The notes under the pieces are model-generated. The model did no database searches and was not told the DNA's origin. It saw nothing but the letters and a program-made list of their open reading frames with translations. A DNA stretch of 64,000 nucleotides from Paenibacillus sp. DMB5 (GTDB lineage Bacteria; Bacillota; Bacilli; Paenibacillales; Paenibacillaceae), in assembly GCF_001517085.1 (NCBI RefSeq), contig NZ_LRAC01000172.1, positions 62,001 to 126,000 of the forward strand, read 5' to 3'. Positions 8,086 to 16,330 of this stretch are shown one piece after another; position 1 is the stretch's first letter, and each line of letters begins with the position of its first letter. The position numbers were made by a program, and so were the translations under genes.

Positions 8086-8283
8086 CCATATCACCCCGTT
8101 TATTGTGGTCTGGTTTTGCTGGTTATCAGGGCTGTTTATAACCGGGTGAACCTGTCCATCCCCAGGCTGCGCCCATAACTAAAACGCGGCTGCCGCAGGA
8201 TCAACTGCTATACTCTATTCTTTCGGTGCTAGATTGGTTTGGGTAATCCAGTATCAATAAAATAAAGCCGGACAAACAAAAAA

Positions 8284-8319
8284 AACCTTGAGAAGCCTGT
8301 AAACAGGCCTCTCAAGGTT
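8284..8319 (-). terminator. Intrinsic terminator after groEL
   Basis: AACCTTGAGA pairs with TCTCAAGGTT around an inner GCCTG/CAGGC stem, followed on the minus strand by TTTTTTTTGTTTG. Confidence 0.9.
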
Positions 8320-8333
8320 TACGGTAAATCGTC

Positions 8334-9965
8334 TTACATCATGCCGCCCATTCCGCCCATGCCGCCCATGTCTGGCATGCCGCCGCCTTTTTCAGGCTCT
8401 GGCTTGTCAGCGATGACAGCTTCGGTGGTCAGGAACATAGCCGCTACGGATGCAGCGTTCTGCAGCGCGGAGCGTGTTACCTTCGCAGGGTCAACGATTC
8501 CGGCTTCGAACATGTTCACCCATTCGCCGGTAGCTGCGTTGTAGCCTACGCCAACTTTTTCTTTCTTCAGACGGTCCACGATAACGGAACCTTCTTCGCC
8601 GGCATTTGCAGCGATTGTACGGATCGGCTCTTCCAGAGCGCGCAGAACGATGTTTACGCCGGTTTTTTCGTCGCCGGATACATCTACTGCTGCTACTGCA
8701 TTATATACGTTCACAAGAGCTGTACCACCACCGGATACGATACCTTCTTCAACCGCAGCGCGGGTTGCGTTCAGGGCGTCTTCGATGCGCAGCTTGCGCT
8801 CTTTCAGTTCAGTTTCAGTTGCTGCGCCGACTTTGACTACGGCTACGCCGCCAGCCAGTTTAGCCAGACGCTCCTGCAGCTTCTCTTTGTCGAACTCGGA
8901 AGTGGTTTCTTCCAGTTGGGCACGGATCTGGCTTACGCGGGCATTGATATCCGCTTTGTCGCCGCTGCCGTCTACGATTGTAGTGTTTTCTTTGGTTACG
9001 CGCACTTGACGTGCGTTACCCAGCTGATCAATGGAAGTGCTCTTCAGGTCAAGACCGAGCTTCTCAGTGATCACTTGGCCACCTGTCAGGGCAGCGATAT
9101 CCTGCAGCATAGCTTCACGGCGGTCGCCGAAGCCAGGAGCTTTAACAGCTACAGCGTTGAAGGTTCCGCGCAGTTTGTTCACGATCAGCATAGCCTGTGC
9201 TTCGCCTTCGATATCTTCAGCGATGATCACGAGCGGACGGGCCTGCTGTACGATCTTCTCAAGCAGCGGCAGGATTTCCTGTGTGCTGCTGATCTTCTTA
9301 TCAGTGATCAGGATGTACGGGTTGTCCAGAACAGCTTCCATTTTGTCCGTATCAGTAATCATGTACGGGGAAATGTAGCCGCGGTCGAACTGCATACCTT
9401 CAACCACTTCAAGCTCAGTCAGGAAGCCGCGGGATTCTTCAACGGTGATAACGCCGTCTTTGCCCACTTTTTCCATAGCTTCAGCAATCAGCTGGCCTAC
9501 TTCGTCATCAGCAGCGGAGATAGCTGCTACTTGAGCGATAGCCTGGGAATCTTCGATTGGCTTAGCGATGTTCTGAAGTTCAGCAACAGCCGCTTTAACC
9601 GCTTTGTCGATCCCTTTGCGGATAACCATCGGGTTAGCGCCTGCAGTTACGTTCTTCAGACCTTCGCGGATCATGGCCTGAGCCAGAACTGTTGCAGTTG
9701 TAGTACCGTCACCGGCTACATCGTTAGTCTTGGTAGCTACTTCTTTAACGAGCTGTGCGCCCATGTTCTCGAAAGCATCTTCCAGTTCGATTTCTTTGGC
9801 AATGGTAACACCGTCATTAGTGATCAGCGGGCTGCCGAATTTCTTCTCAAGTACCACGTTACGGCCTTTAGGACCCAGTGTAACTTTTACTGCGTTAGCC
9901 AGAGCATCAACCCCGCGGAGCATCGAGCGGCGGGCGTCTTCACTGAATTTAATTTCTTTTGCCAT
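8334..9965 (-). CDS. groEL: Chaperonin GroEL (60 kDa, Hsp60)
   Basis: 543 residues, full length. It begins MAKEIKFSEDARRSMLRGVD and ends with the characteristic Gly-Met-rich tail (GGMPDMGGMGGMGGMM). ATP-binding motifs such as VTLGPKGRNV and the GDGTTTATVLA loop are intact. It forms the double-ring folding chamber with GroES in the cytoplasm. It is the second gene of the groES-groEL operon, 87 nt after groES, and is controlled by the CIRCE element upstream of groES. The position next to tatC-tatA-moaC-ydiF-tsaD matches the B. subtilis layout. Confidence 0.99.
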   Translation of the reverse strand: MAKEIKFSEDARRSMLRGVDALANAVKVTLGPKGRNVVLEKKFGSPLITNDGVTIAKEIELEDAFENMGAQLVKEVATKTNDVAGDGTTTATVLAQAMIREGLKNVTAGANPMVIRKGIDKAVKAAVAELQNIAKPIEDSQAIAQVAAISAADDEVGQLIAEAMEKVGKDGVITVEESRGFLTELEVVEGMQFDRGYISPYMITDTDKMEAVLDNPYILITDKKISSTQEILPLLEKIVQQARPLVIIAEDIEGEAQAMLIVNKLRGTFNAVAVKAPGFGDRREAMLQDIAALTGGQVITEKLGLDLKSTSIDQLGNARQVRVTKENTTIVDGSGDKADINARVSQIRAQLEETTSEFDKEKLQERLAKLAGGVAVVKVGAATETELKERKLRIEDALNATRAAVEEGIVSGGGTALVNVYNAVAAVDVSGDEKTGVNIVLRALEEPIRTIAANAGEEGSVIVDRLKKEKVGVGYNAATGEWVNMFEAGIVDPAKVTRSALQNAASVAAMFLTTEAVIADKPEPEKGGGMPDMGGMGGMGGMM

Positions 9966-10052
9966 TAGTGTTAACCTCCTAGAAATTGTTGTAAGTGTTT
10001 AAAATCTTCTGAAGCTTAAGTATATTTACCGCTATCCTTATAAAGGATCTTC

Positions 10053-10334
10053 TTAGTCAAGAATCGCGTGAATGTCGCTTTCTTTCATAATCAAATATTC
10101 TTTGCCTTCGTATTTGATTTCGGTTCCGGCATATTTCGAGAAGATCACGCGGTCGCCTTCTTTAACTTCCAGCGGTACACGCACTCCGTCTTTCAGAGCT
10201 CCGCTACCTACTGCGATAATTTTGCCTTCCTGCGGTTTCTCTTTGGAAGAGTCCGGAAGCACGATACCGAAAGAAGTGGTTTCCTGCTGCTCGCTTGCTT
10301 CTACCAATACGCGTTCACCTAATGGTCTGATCAT
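10053..10334 (-). CDS. groES: Co-chaperonin GroES (10 kDa, Hsp10)
   Basis: 93 residues, MIRPLGERVLVEASEQQETT to IHAILD, with the mobile loop (residues about 17-32) and the VGSGA turn typical of GroES. It caps the GroEL ring. It is first in the operon, with a long leader (about 125 nt) carrying the CIRCE operator, so it is repressed by HrcA and induced by heat or unfolded protein. Confidence 0.99.
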   Translation of the reverse strand: MIRPLGERVLVEASEQQETTSFGIVLPDSSKEKPQEGKIIAVGSGALKDGVRVPLEVKEGDRVIFSKYAGTEIKYEGKEYLIMKESDIHAILD

Positions 10335-10459
10335 GAAAAATAGCCTCCTTTGAAATTATGTGGTTTAGCTTGAAAACAAAATTGGAATACAAGAATCTGC
10401 CCGGGACAATACCGGTTCGGCACACCTGCTGCCTGCCGTTTCCGTAATATCCGGCAGCG

Positions 10460-10486
10460 TTAGCACTCAACCTTCTTCAGTGCTAA
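10460..10486. promoter_or_regulatory. CIRCE operator (HrcA binding site) of groESL
   Basis: TTAGCACTC-N9-CAGTGCTAA, which matches the TTAGCACTC-N9-GAGTGCTAA consensus with one mismatch in the right arm. It lies 11 bp downstream of the groES -10 box, inside the transcribed leader, as is usual for HrcA control. Confidence 0.97.
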
Positions 10487-10497
10487 CAACAATTTTT

Positions 10498-10526
10498 ATG
10501 ATACTCAACTTGAAGACGGATTTCAA
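10498..10526 (-). promoter_or_regulatory. Sigma-A promoter of groESL
   Basis: On the minus strand TTGAAA (10526-10521), a 17-nt spacer and TATCAT (10503-10498), directly upstream of CIRCE. Spacing and position fit a vegetative promoter. Confidence 0.8.
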
Positions 10527-10661
10527 GTCCTTTTACGTAAAATCAGATCCTGAATGCGGAAAAATATGGCTGAACGGGTTGTCCTTGCGCACACTCACAT
10601 ACATTCTATCCACCGGGAGGCAAAATATGCCTCCACGGCTCCAAAACCAGGCATCTAGCTG

Positions 10662-11432
10662 TCAACGTCCCTGCTGCTTCACATAGCGCGCCTCCCGCGC
10701 AGCATCCTCTGCGAGTTGTCTGCGGTAGACCAGCGCTGAAAGAAACACACTGAATTCATACAGGATAAGCAGCGGAATGGTCACCAGGAAATCCGAGATG
10801 AAATCCGGAGGTGTGATGACCACCGCAATAAAGACAAGCGCGAAATAAGCATAACGCCGCATCCGGCGCAGGCGCAGCGGATTAAGCACCCGCAGCTTGG
10901 TCAGAAACATGACGATCAGCGGCAGCTCAAACAGCAGCGCCAGCGGAATGCACAGACTGAACATAAAGCTGAAGTACTCGGTAATCCCGTAAGTCTCCTC
11001 CAGCCCCATGCTGCGGGTAATGGTGATTGTAAACGACAACGCCATCGGAAAAACAATGTAATAGGCAAATAATAAGCCCAGTATGAACAAAACAGCCACG
11101 TAAGGAACATACCTTAGCGCCGCGCTCTGCTCCTCCGGCCGCAGCCCCGGACTGATAAACGCCCACAGCTGGTAGACAATAAACGGCAGCGAAACGGCCA
11201 GCGAGACGGCCATGGCAATCTTCATATACATCCCGATGCCATCCCAAAAGGAAAAAGCATGCAGCACAAAGCCCTGCGCCTGATCGGCATCAATCAGATA
11301 CAGATACACGGGTCTAGCCACAAATAATCCGCCGATCAGACCGGCTGTGAACACTATCAGCACATAGATAATCCGTCTGCGCAGCTCAGTGAGATGATCA
11401 ACCACCGACATTTCTTCCGATTCCAGAGACAT
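10662..11432 (-). CDS. tatC: Twin-arginine translocase subunit TatC
   Basis: About 256 residues with six transmembrane helices. The N-terminal signature VDHLTELRRRIIYVL, which contributes to the twin-arginine recognition site, is intact, as is the FISPGLRPEEQ loop. TatC is the receptor for folded, RR-signal-bearing exoproteins. Several near-N-terminal starts are possible (GTG 11444, ATG 11432, ATG 11411); I chose the ATG at 11432 because GGTGG lies 8 nt upstream. It follows tatA with about 160 nt between, which includes a weak terminator-like hairpin near 11528-11577 that may tune the TatA:TatC ratio. It corresponds to tatCY next to groESL in B. subtilis. Confidence 0.96.
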   Translation of the reverse strand: MSLESEEMSVVDHLTELRRRIIYVLIVFTAGLIGGLFVARPVYLYLIDADQAQGFVLHAFSFWDGIGMYMKIAMAVSLAVSLPFIVYQLWAFISPGLRPEEQSAALRYVPYVAVLFILGLLFAYYIVFPMALSFTITITRSMGLEETYGITEYFSFMFSLCIPLALLFELPLIVMFLTKLRVLNPLRLRRMRRYAYFALVFIAVVITPPDFISDFLVTIPLLILYEFSVFLSALVYRRQLAEDAAREARYVKQQGR

Positions 11433-11591
11433 GACTGACACCACCCAGATCCGTATGTAAGATTCCCCGCCAAAGATGGCCTGTGATATGACTGCAGGTT
11501 CAAAGCCTCTGCAGCTCTTCTGTTTACAAAAAAAGAGGCGCCACCCGGTCTGAAGCAGACTGAGAGAAACGCCCCCGCGTAGTTACACCTG

Positions 11592-11834
11592 TTATTCCGG
11601 CAGCTTCCGTTCCTGCGGAAGGTCTGCAGCTAATGTCTGCGGGGCCGGCGGTGCAGGAGCTTCACTGCGCCGAGCCGGTTCCGGCTCATTAATAATTTCA
11701 CGTGCCCCGTCCTTGAATTCACGGAAGGTGCGTCCGACCGCCCGGCCAAGCTCCGGAAGCTTATTCGGACCAAAAAGCAGCAGCGCCAGGATCACCAGTA
11801 GAATAATTCCGGGAGCACCAATACCATTCAGCAT
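11592..11834 (-). CDS. tatA: Twin-arginine translocase pore subunit TatA
   Basis: 80 residues from ATG 11834, with GAGGAGG as Shine-Dalgarno; an upstream in-frame ATG at 11909 would add 25 residues that do not resemble TatA. One N-terminal TM helix (PGIILLVILALLLFGPNKLPEL) is followed by the amphipathic helix GRAVGRTFREFKDGAREI and a disordered Pro/Ala/Glu tail. FGP at the TM-amphipathic hinge is the family hallmark. It polymerises to form the translocation patch with TatC, encoded immediately downstream. Confidence 0.96.
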   Translation of the reverse strand: MLNGIGAPGIILLVILALLLFGPNKLPELGRAVGRTFREFKDGAREIINEPEPARRSEAPAPPAPQTLAADLPQERKLPE

Positions 11835-11957
11835 TCGCTTTTCCTCCTCGCCCTTTGTCCGTTCATGATAGATTAAGCAGCAGCTTAATAATACCATAAC
11901 TTTTGTCACACATCCAACAGCTTTAGCGCTGAGGCGGCAGGGCGGGGCATCCGTCTG

Positions 11958-12443
11958 TTACTGGCGGTATTGTCCGGTTACCATAAGCAGGGCCTCCGGC
12001 AGCTGATCCATGATCGCCGCCAGGTTCTCATGCACTCCCTTGGGCGTTCCCGGCAGATTGACAATCAGCGTCCGTCCGCGGATTCCGCAAATACCGCGGA
12101 AGAGCATGACCGCACGGTTCTTCTGCATCACTGTGCTTCTCATCGCCTCCGACATTCCGGGCACCTCACGCTCAATGACCCGGCGGGTAGCTTCCGGAGT
12201 AACGTCGCGGATCGCCAGCTCGGTTCCGCCGGTAGTAAGTACAAGATCCGCCTTGAAATAATCGGTAAGCTCGATCAGCGCAGCAATAATCTCATCCTGC
12301 TCATCAGGTACAATTCTGACCTCGATGATCTCACCGCCAAGCTCCTCTTCTACCAGCTCGCGGATAACCTGGGCGCTGGTATCTTCCCGTTCGCCCCTGG
12401 ATCCTTTATCGCTTGCCGTCAGGATTGCTGTTTTCCACGCCAT
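11958..12443 (-). CDS. moaB: MogA/MoaB-family molybdopterin adenylyltransferase
   Basis: 161 residues from ATG 12443, with GGGAGG as Shine-Dalgarno; the open frame extends upstream into moaC but without a plausible site. The MoCF_biosynth domain shows LTTGGTELAIRDVTPEA (the GGTG-type binding loop) and NLPGTPKG, the substrate-binding signature of MoaB/MogA. It would adenylate molybdopterin before molybdate insertion. It lies 76 nt after moaC, so both belong to the molybdenum cofactor pathway, with the molybdate transporter genes near 52 kb as likely partners. In B. subtilis the equivalent place between moaC and tatA holds rex, which is missing here. Confidence 0.9.
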   Translation of the reverse strand: MAWKTAILTASDKGSRGEREDTSAQVIRELVEEELGGEIIEVRIVPDEQDEIIAALIELTDYFKADLVLTTGGTELAIRDVTPEATRRVIEREVPGMSEAMRSTVMQKNRAVMLFRGICGIRGRTLIVNLPGTPKGVHENLAAIMDQLPEALLMVTGQYRQ

Positions 12444-12519
12444 AGGTTGTTCCTCCCTCTCTTTTCTATGTAAGGAAGGCCGCAATGTGCAGCCTTGCCG
12501 CACTTCTCTCTTGCAGTAA

Positions 12520-12993
12520 CTAAGCTTCCAGCTCGTAATTCCCGTTCTTCCCGCCGCTCTTGGAGACAAGCATCGTAGGTCCGATGACCATATCCTTCTG
12601 CAGCGCCTTGCACATGTCATAGACGGTCAGAGCCGCCGCCGAAACGGCCGTCAGCGCCTCCATCTCCACTCCGGTCTTTCCGGTCGTCTTCACGGTTGCT
12701 TCTATATAAAGTTCATCTTTGCTGTTGTCCGAGAAGCGGATGTCAACACCGGTAAGAGAGAGGGGATGGCACATCGGAATCCAGTCCGAGGTCTGCTTCG
12801 CAGCCATAATGCCGGCTACCTGTGCAACTGCCAAAACATCTCCTTTGCCGACGCTTCCTGACTTGATGGCCTCGAGCGTCCCGGGATCCATTGTTACCTT
12901 GCTTCTTGCAGCCGCTGACCGCTTGGTGATGTCCTTGTCGCTGACATCCACCATACGCGCCCGGCCCTGCTCGTTAAAATGACTAAATTCCAT
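12520..12993 (-). CDS. moaC: Cyclic pyranopterin monophosphate synthase MoaC
   Basis: 157 residues, full length. The conserved GRARMVDVSDK start, the IPMCHPLSLTGVDI motif and the GVEMEALTAVSAAALTVYDMCKA helix are all present. It converts the GTP-derived 3',8-cyclo-dihydro intermediate made by MoaA to cyclic pyranopterin monophosphate, the first isolable molybdenum cofactor precursor. Its ATG, after GGAGGGAG, lies 11 nt inside the end of the 5-formyl-THF cyclo-ligase gene, so the two are translationally coupled. moaA is not in the window. Confidence 0.98.
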   Translation of the reverse strand: MEFSHFNEQGRARMVDVSDKDITKRSAAARSKVTMDPGTLEAIKSGSVGKGDVLAVAQVAGIMAAKQTSDWIPMCHPLSLTGVDIRFSDNSKDELYIEATVKTTGKTGVEMEALTAVSAAALTVYDMCKALQKDMVIGPTMLVSKSGGKNGNYELEA

Positions 12994-13624
12994 GCTGTCT
13001 CTCCCTCCGGCAATCCATGACGCCGTCTTCCGTAATTAACAAGTCCATGTAAGCATCATGGTCGTCCATGGGCACTTCCTCAACCACCTGGCAGCCGAAA
13101 GCCAGACCAATCCATAATGGATCTTTCTCTTGCAGGGTAGCTTCGGTATCCAGGGTGGCCCGCAGGCGGTCGTAATATCCGCGTCCGTAGCCCAGCCTTC
13201 CGCCCCGCCGGTCAAAAGCCAGCCCCGGGACGAAGATCACATCCGGCCTGGGCAGGCGATCCTGCCTGTCAGCAGAATCAGCAGCCGGCTCCAGTATGCC
13301 GAAGGCTCCCGGTACGAGCTCCTTCCATGAGTGTACCGGATGCAGGCTCATCATTCCTGTGGCTTGTATCACACGGGGCAGCAGTAACGTGCAGCCCTCC
13401 GCCCAGGCGCCGGCAATCAGCGGGCGCGTATCCAGCTCCGAACGGAAAGGGACATACGCAAGCAATGTCTTCGCTTCTTCTCCCGCCAGCCTTTCCGCCG
13501 CATGCCTGCAGACCAGAGAAGACAGTGCGTTTCTCTGGCTCTCCGGCAGCTTGCTGCGGGCGGCGGCAGCCGCTGCACGCAGCTCCCGCTTCCTTTCAGC
13601 GGTCAGGGCACTTTGGCCTGTCAT
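12983..13624 (-). CDS. 5-formyltetrahydrofolate cyclo-ligase
   Basis: 213 residues. The C-terminal signature RGGRLGYGRGYYDR (ATP/substrate loop) and the N-terminal KRELRAAAAAARSKL helix identify the YgfA/YqgN family. It converts 5-formyl-THF to 5,10-methenyl-THF using ATP, returning the storage form of folate to one-carbon metabolism. It is first of the operon with moaC, overlapping it by 11 nt. Its start lies about 230 nt from the divergently transcribed ydiF. Confidence 0.93.
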   Translation of the reverse strand: MTGQSALTAERKRELRAAAAAARSKLPESQRNALSSLVCRHAAERLAGEEAKTLLAYVPFRSELDTRPLIAGAWAEGCTLLLPRVIQATGMMSLHPVHSWKELVPGAFGILEPAADSADRQDRLPRPDVIFVPGLAFDRRGGRLGYGRGYYDRLRATLDTEATLQEKDPLWIGLAFGCQVVEEVPMDDHDAYMDLLITEDGVMDCRRERQHGI

Positions 13625-13853
13625 GTGCAGCCGCCTCCCGTTTGTTTTTGCCTAGCTTATCATCGTTTGTAAACTCAGTTTACCACTCTTCTCCCCGGTT
13701 CGCCAAGGTTGTATCATTTCCGCTGTTAGACGAATCCGGAAAACCGTCCCCCTCGCGCGGCAGAAGCTTTTCATGTAAACTGTAGTATAAGCAAGATATA
13801 CAGCCGGGTCAGAGCGCCCGGGCGAATATGCAAGGGCGGAGGGTTCAATCAGT

Positions 13854-15809
13854 ATGCTTCTTCAAGCGACAGGAATTTCGAAATCATATGGTATTCAAAG
13901 CGTGCTGGACGGCATCAGCCTGCAGGTGAATGAGAAGGAACGAGTCGGACTCGTTGGCGTCAACGGCGCCGGCAAATCCACCTTTCTGCAGATTCTCGCA
14001 GGCGAGATGTCCTATGACAGCGGGCAAATTCATAAATCCAAAGAGACAACCGTAGGCTACCTGGCCCAGAACAGCGGCCTGCAGTCGGACAAAACCATCC
14101 AGGAGGAAATGCTGGCTGTGTTTGCTCCCTTAATTGAAGCGGAAGCAGAGCTCCGGCAGATGGAAGCGGACATCGCAGACCCGAAGCTGGCCGATGATCC
14201 GAAGCGTTATGAGGATCTGCTGGAGCGTTACTCCAAGCGCTCGGACTGGTTCAAGGACCACGGGGGCTATGAAATGAACACCCGGATCCGCAGCGTTTTG
14301 CACGGGATGGGCTTCGGGGATTTCGCGCCGGATACTCCCATCTCCACACTCAGCGGCGGACAGAAGACACGGCTGGCACTCGCCCGTATTCTTCTGCAGG
14401 CTCCAGACCTGCTCATGCTGGATGAGCCTACGAACCATCTGGACATTGAGACGCTGACCTGGCTGGAGGATTACCTGCGCGGTTATGCCGGCGGCATTCT
14501 GGTCGTTTCCCATGACCGGTATTTCCTCGACCGGCTGGTTACAACAATCGTTGAAATAGAACGCCATCAATCCCGCCGTTATACGGGCAATTACAGCCGC
14601 TATATGGAGCTGAAGGCAGCGGAATATGAAATCCGCATGAAGCAGTATGAGAAGCAGCAGGAGGAAATCTCCCGGATGGAGGATTTCGTGCAGCGCAACA
14701 TCGTGCGCGCCTCGACCACCAAGCGTGCACAGAGCCGGCGCAAGGCACTGGAGAAGATGGAGCGCATTGACAAGCCGCTTGGCGATCTCAAAAAGGCCAG
14801 CTTCTCCTTCGAGCCTGATTTCATGTCCGGCAAGGAAGTGCTGCAGGTACGGGACGTTGCCGTATCCTTTAGCGAAGCATCTTCGCCGCTGTTCCGCAGT
14901 GCCTCCTTTGAGCTGCGGCGCGGGGAGACGGCTGCCCTCATCGGGCCGAACGGGATCGGCAAATCGACGCTGCTGCAATGCCTGACCGGCACCCGCCAGC
15001 CGTCCGCCGGAACCGTCAACTGGGGAGCCAAGGTCAAAATCGCCTACTACGATCAGGAGCAGACACGCCTCAACCCGCGCAATACCGTGCTTGAAGAGCT
15101 CTGGAGTGAATATCCGATGCTCGAGGAGGCGCGCATCCGCACCATCCTCGGCAACTTCCTGTTCAGCGGCGAGGATGTCCTCAAGAAAATAGCCGCGCTG
15201 AGCGGCGGGGAGAAAGCCCGGGTGGCGCTTTCCAAGCTGATGCTGCGCGGCGCAAATATGCTTATTCTCGATGAGCCTACCAACCATCTGGATCTGGTCA
15301 GCCGCGAGGTGCTGGAGGCGGCCTTGATTGATTTTGAAGGCACCCTGCTGTTCATATCCCATGACCGTTATTTCCTGAATAAAATGGCTGAACGTGTCCT
15401 GGAGCTGCATCCCGGCGGCATTGACCAGTATCTGGGCAACTATGACGACTACATCGAAAAGAAAAAAGAGCTGGAAGCCATTGCACTGGAGGAAGCCGGA
15501 CTGCTTGCAGCCAAAGCCGCACGGATTGCCGATGCTGAAGCCGCATCTGCCGACAAGGGCAGTGCCTCCTCTTTTGAAGCCGACAAAGCGGCCAAACGGG
15601 AGGAGCGTAACCGTCTGCGGCGGATTTCCGAGCTGGAAGAAGCCATTGCCCGGCTGGAAGAGGAGATTGCCGGCATTGAGAATGAAATGACGAAGCCGGA
15701 GGTTTATCAGGATTATATGGCGCTCCAGCAGCATGAAAGCGACCTGAAGGAGAAGAAGGAGCAGCTTAGCGGACGGTTCGACGAATGGGAGCAGCTGGCT
15801 GACGAATAA
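13854..15809 (+). CDS. ydiF: ABC-F family ATPase (YdiF-like ribosome-associated protein)
   Basis: 651 residues, with no membrane segments. Two ABC cassettes are present: Walker A GVNGAGKS with signature LSGGQKTR and DEPTNHLD, then GPNGIGKS with LSGGEKAR and DEPTNHLD. They are joined by the charged P-site tRNA interaction linker (about 240-300) and followed by a C-terminal coiled coil rich in Glu/Lys (about 540-650). ABC-F proteins bind the ribosomal E site to relieve stalling; some give antibiotic resistance, but the syntenic position next to moaC, groESL and tsaD points to the housekeeping YdiF type. The Shine-Dalgarno GGCGGAGGG precedes the ATG. The gene is divergent from the folate cyclo-ligase and convergent with leuA. 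Confidence 0.95.
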   Translation: MLLQATGISKSYGIQSVLDGISLQVNEKERVGLVGVNGAGKSTFLQILAGEMSYDSGQIHKSKETTVGYLAQNSGLQSDKTIQEEMLAVFAPLIEAEAELRQMEADIADPKLADDPKRYEDLLERYSKRSDWFKDHGGYEMNTRIRSVLHGMGFGDFAPDTPISTLSGGQKTRLALARILLQAPDLLMLDEPTNHLDIETLTWLEDYLRGYAGGILVVSHDRYFLDRLVTTIVEIERHQSRRYTGNYSRYMELKAAEYEIRMKQYEKQQEEISRMEDFVQRNIVRASTTKRAQSRRKALEKMERIDKPLGDLKKASFSFEPDFMSGKEVLQVRDVAVSFSEASSPLFRSASFELRRGETAALIGPNGIGKSTLLQCLTGTRQPSAGTVNWGAKVKIAYYDQEQTRLNPRNTVLEELWSEYPMLEEARIRTILGNFLFSGEDVLKKIAALSGGEKARVALSKLMLRGANMLILDEPTNHLDLVSREVLEAALIDFEGTLLFISHDRYFLNKMAERVLELHPGGIDQYLGNYDDYIEKKKELEAIALEEAGLLAAKAARIADAEAASADKGSASSFEADKAAKREERNRLRRISELEEAIARLEEEIAGIENEMTKPEVYQDYMALQQHESDLKEKKEQLSGRFDEWEQLADE

Positions 15810-15863
15810 TGTAAACAGGTTAAATAAATTTTTTTAAACTGTTCCCGATTTGTTCATAAACAG

Positions 15864-16122
15864 TTATCCACATGCTCATCCACAGTTTTCGTGTATAACC
15901 TCAAATAAAAAAAGCCCCTCGGGGCTTTTTTTTATGCATTAAATCAGCATTTCACCTGTCAAGTACTTTTTATCCACCGAATTGTCCACATTATCCACAG
16001 TTTCCACATAAACCTCACATTGGAAAACTCCCCAATCCCGGGTTGCACGAAACAGGCGTTATTGCTGATTTTACACGGTTTTTACACAACCAGGGCGGAA
16101 TATGTGGATAACGTTGTCCACA
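15864..16122. promoter_or_regulatory. DnaA-box cluster in the ydiF-leuA intergenic region
   Basis: Three perfect TTATCCACA boxes occur: 15864-15872 (+), 15991-15999 (+) and 16103-16111 (-). One-mismatch boxes lie at 15876-15884, 15890-15898 (-), 15970-15978, 15982-15990, 16080-16088 and 16114-16122. Nine boxes in 260 bp with no gene is far above background. From memory, B. subtilis has a DnaA-box cluster between gcp (tsaD) and ydiF that titrates DnaA; here it is in the same neighbourhood, with leuA inserted. There is no origin-type gene nearby, so this is a titration or regulatory site rather than oriC. Confidence 0.85.
15907..15933. terminator. Terminator after ydiF (bidirectional)
   Basis: A-run, GCCCC-TC-GGGGC stem, and T-run of eight on the plus strand. 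The symmetric A/T flanks let it work for both ydiF and transcripts coming from leuA. It lies inside the DnaA-box cluster. Confidence 0.85.
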
Positions 16123-16180
16123 GCTTGACAAATCCTGCATTCGCTAAAATTCTACTTTTTCAGACAACATAATCTGCCGC

Positions 16181-16210
16181 AAAAAAACAGCTTAATTGTC
16201 TGCAAAGCTG
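16181..16210 (-). terminator. Intrinsic terminator after leuA
   Basis: On the minus strand CAGCTT and AAGCTG form the stem, followed directly by seven T residues (16187-16181). Confidence 0.65.
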
Positions 16211-16330
16211 CTTCTGCCTGCGCTCTGCTTCCGATTGGACGATTATCCCCGTTCGCGGTCTGTAGCATGGTTGACACCGCCCCTTTGTCGGCTGAACCCG
16301 CAAACTGTCCAAAGCCGTCTGTACTGCCGG

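Noticed and set aside
7069..8333. Prophage remnant
   Set aside because: Only holin-like small genes are seen; no endolysin, structural or integrase genes and no attachment repeats.
8916..9968. Open frame of 350 codons antisense to groEL
   Set aside because: Its composition is the reverse complement of conserved groEL codons, and it has no protein features.
14130..15734. Long open frame antisense to ydiF (534 codons)
   Set aside because: Shadow of the GC-rich ydiF codons; no ribosome site or recognisable protein, while ydiF itself is unmistakable.
15810..16330. Chromosomal replication origin
   Set aside because: DnaA boxes are present, but there is no dnaA/dnaN gene and no clear AT-rich unwinding element, so titration is more likely.
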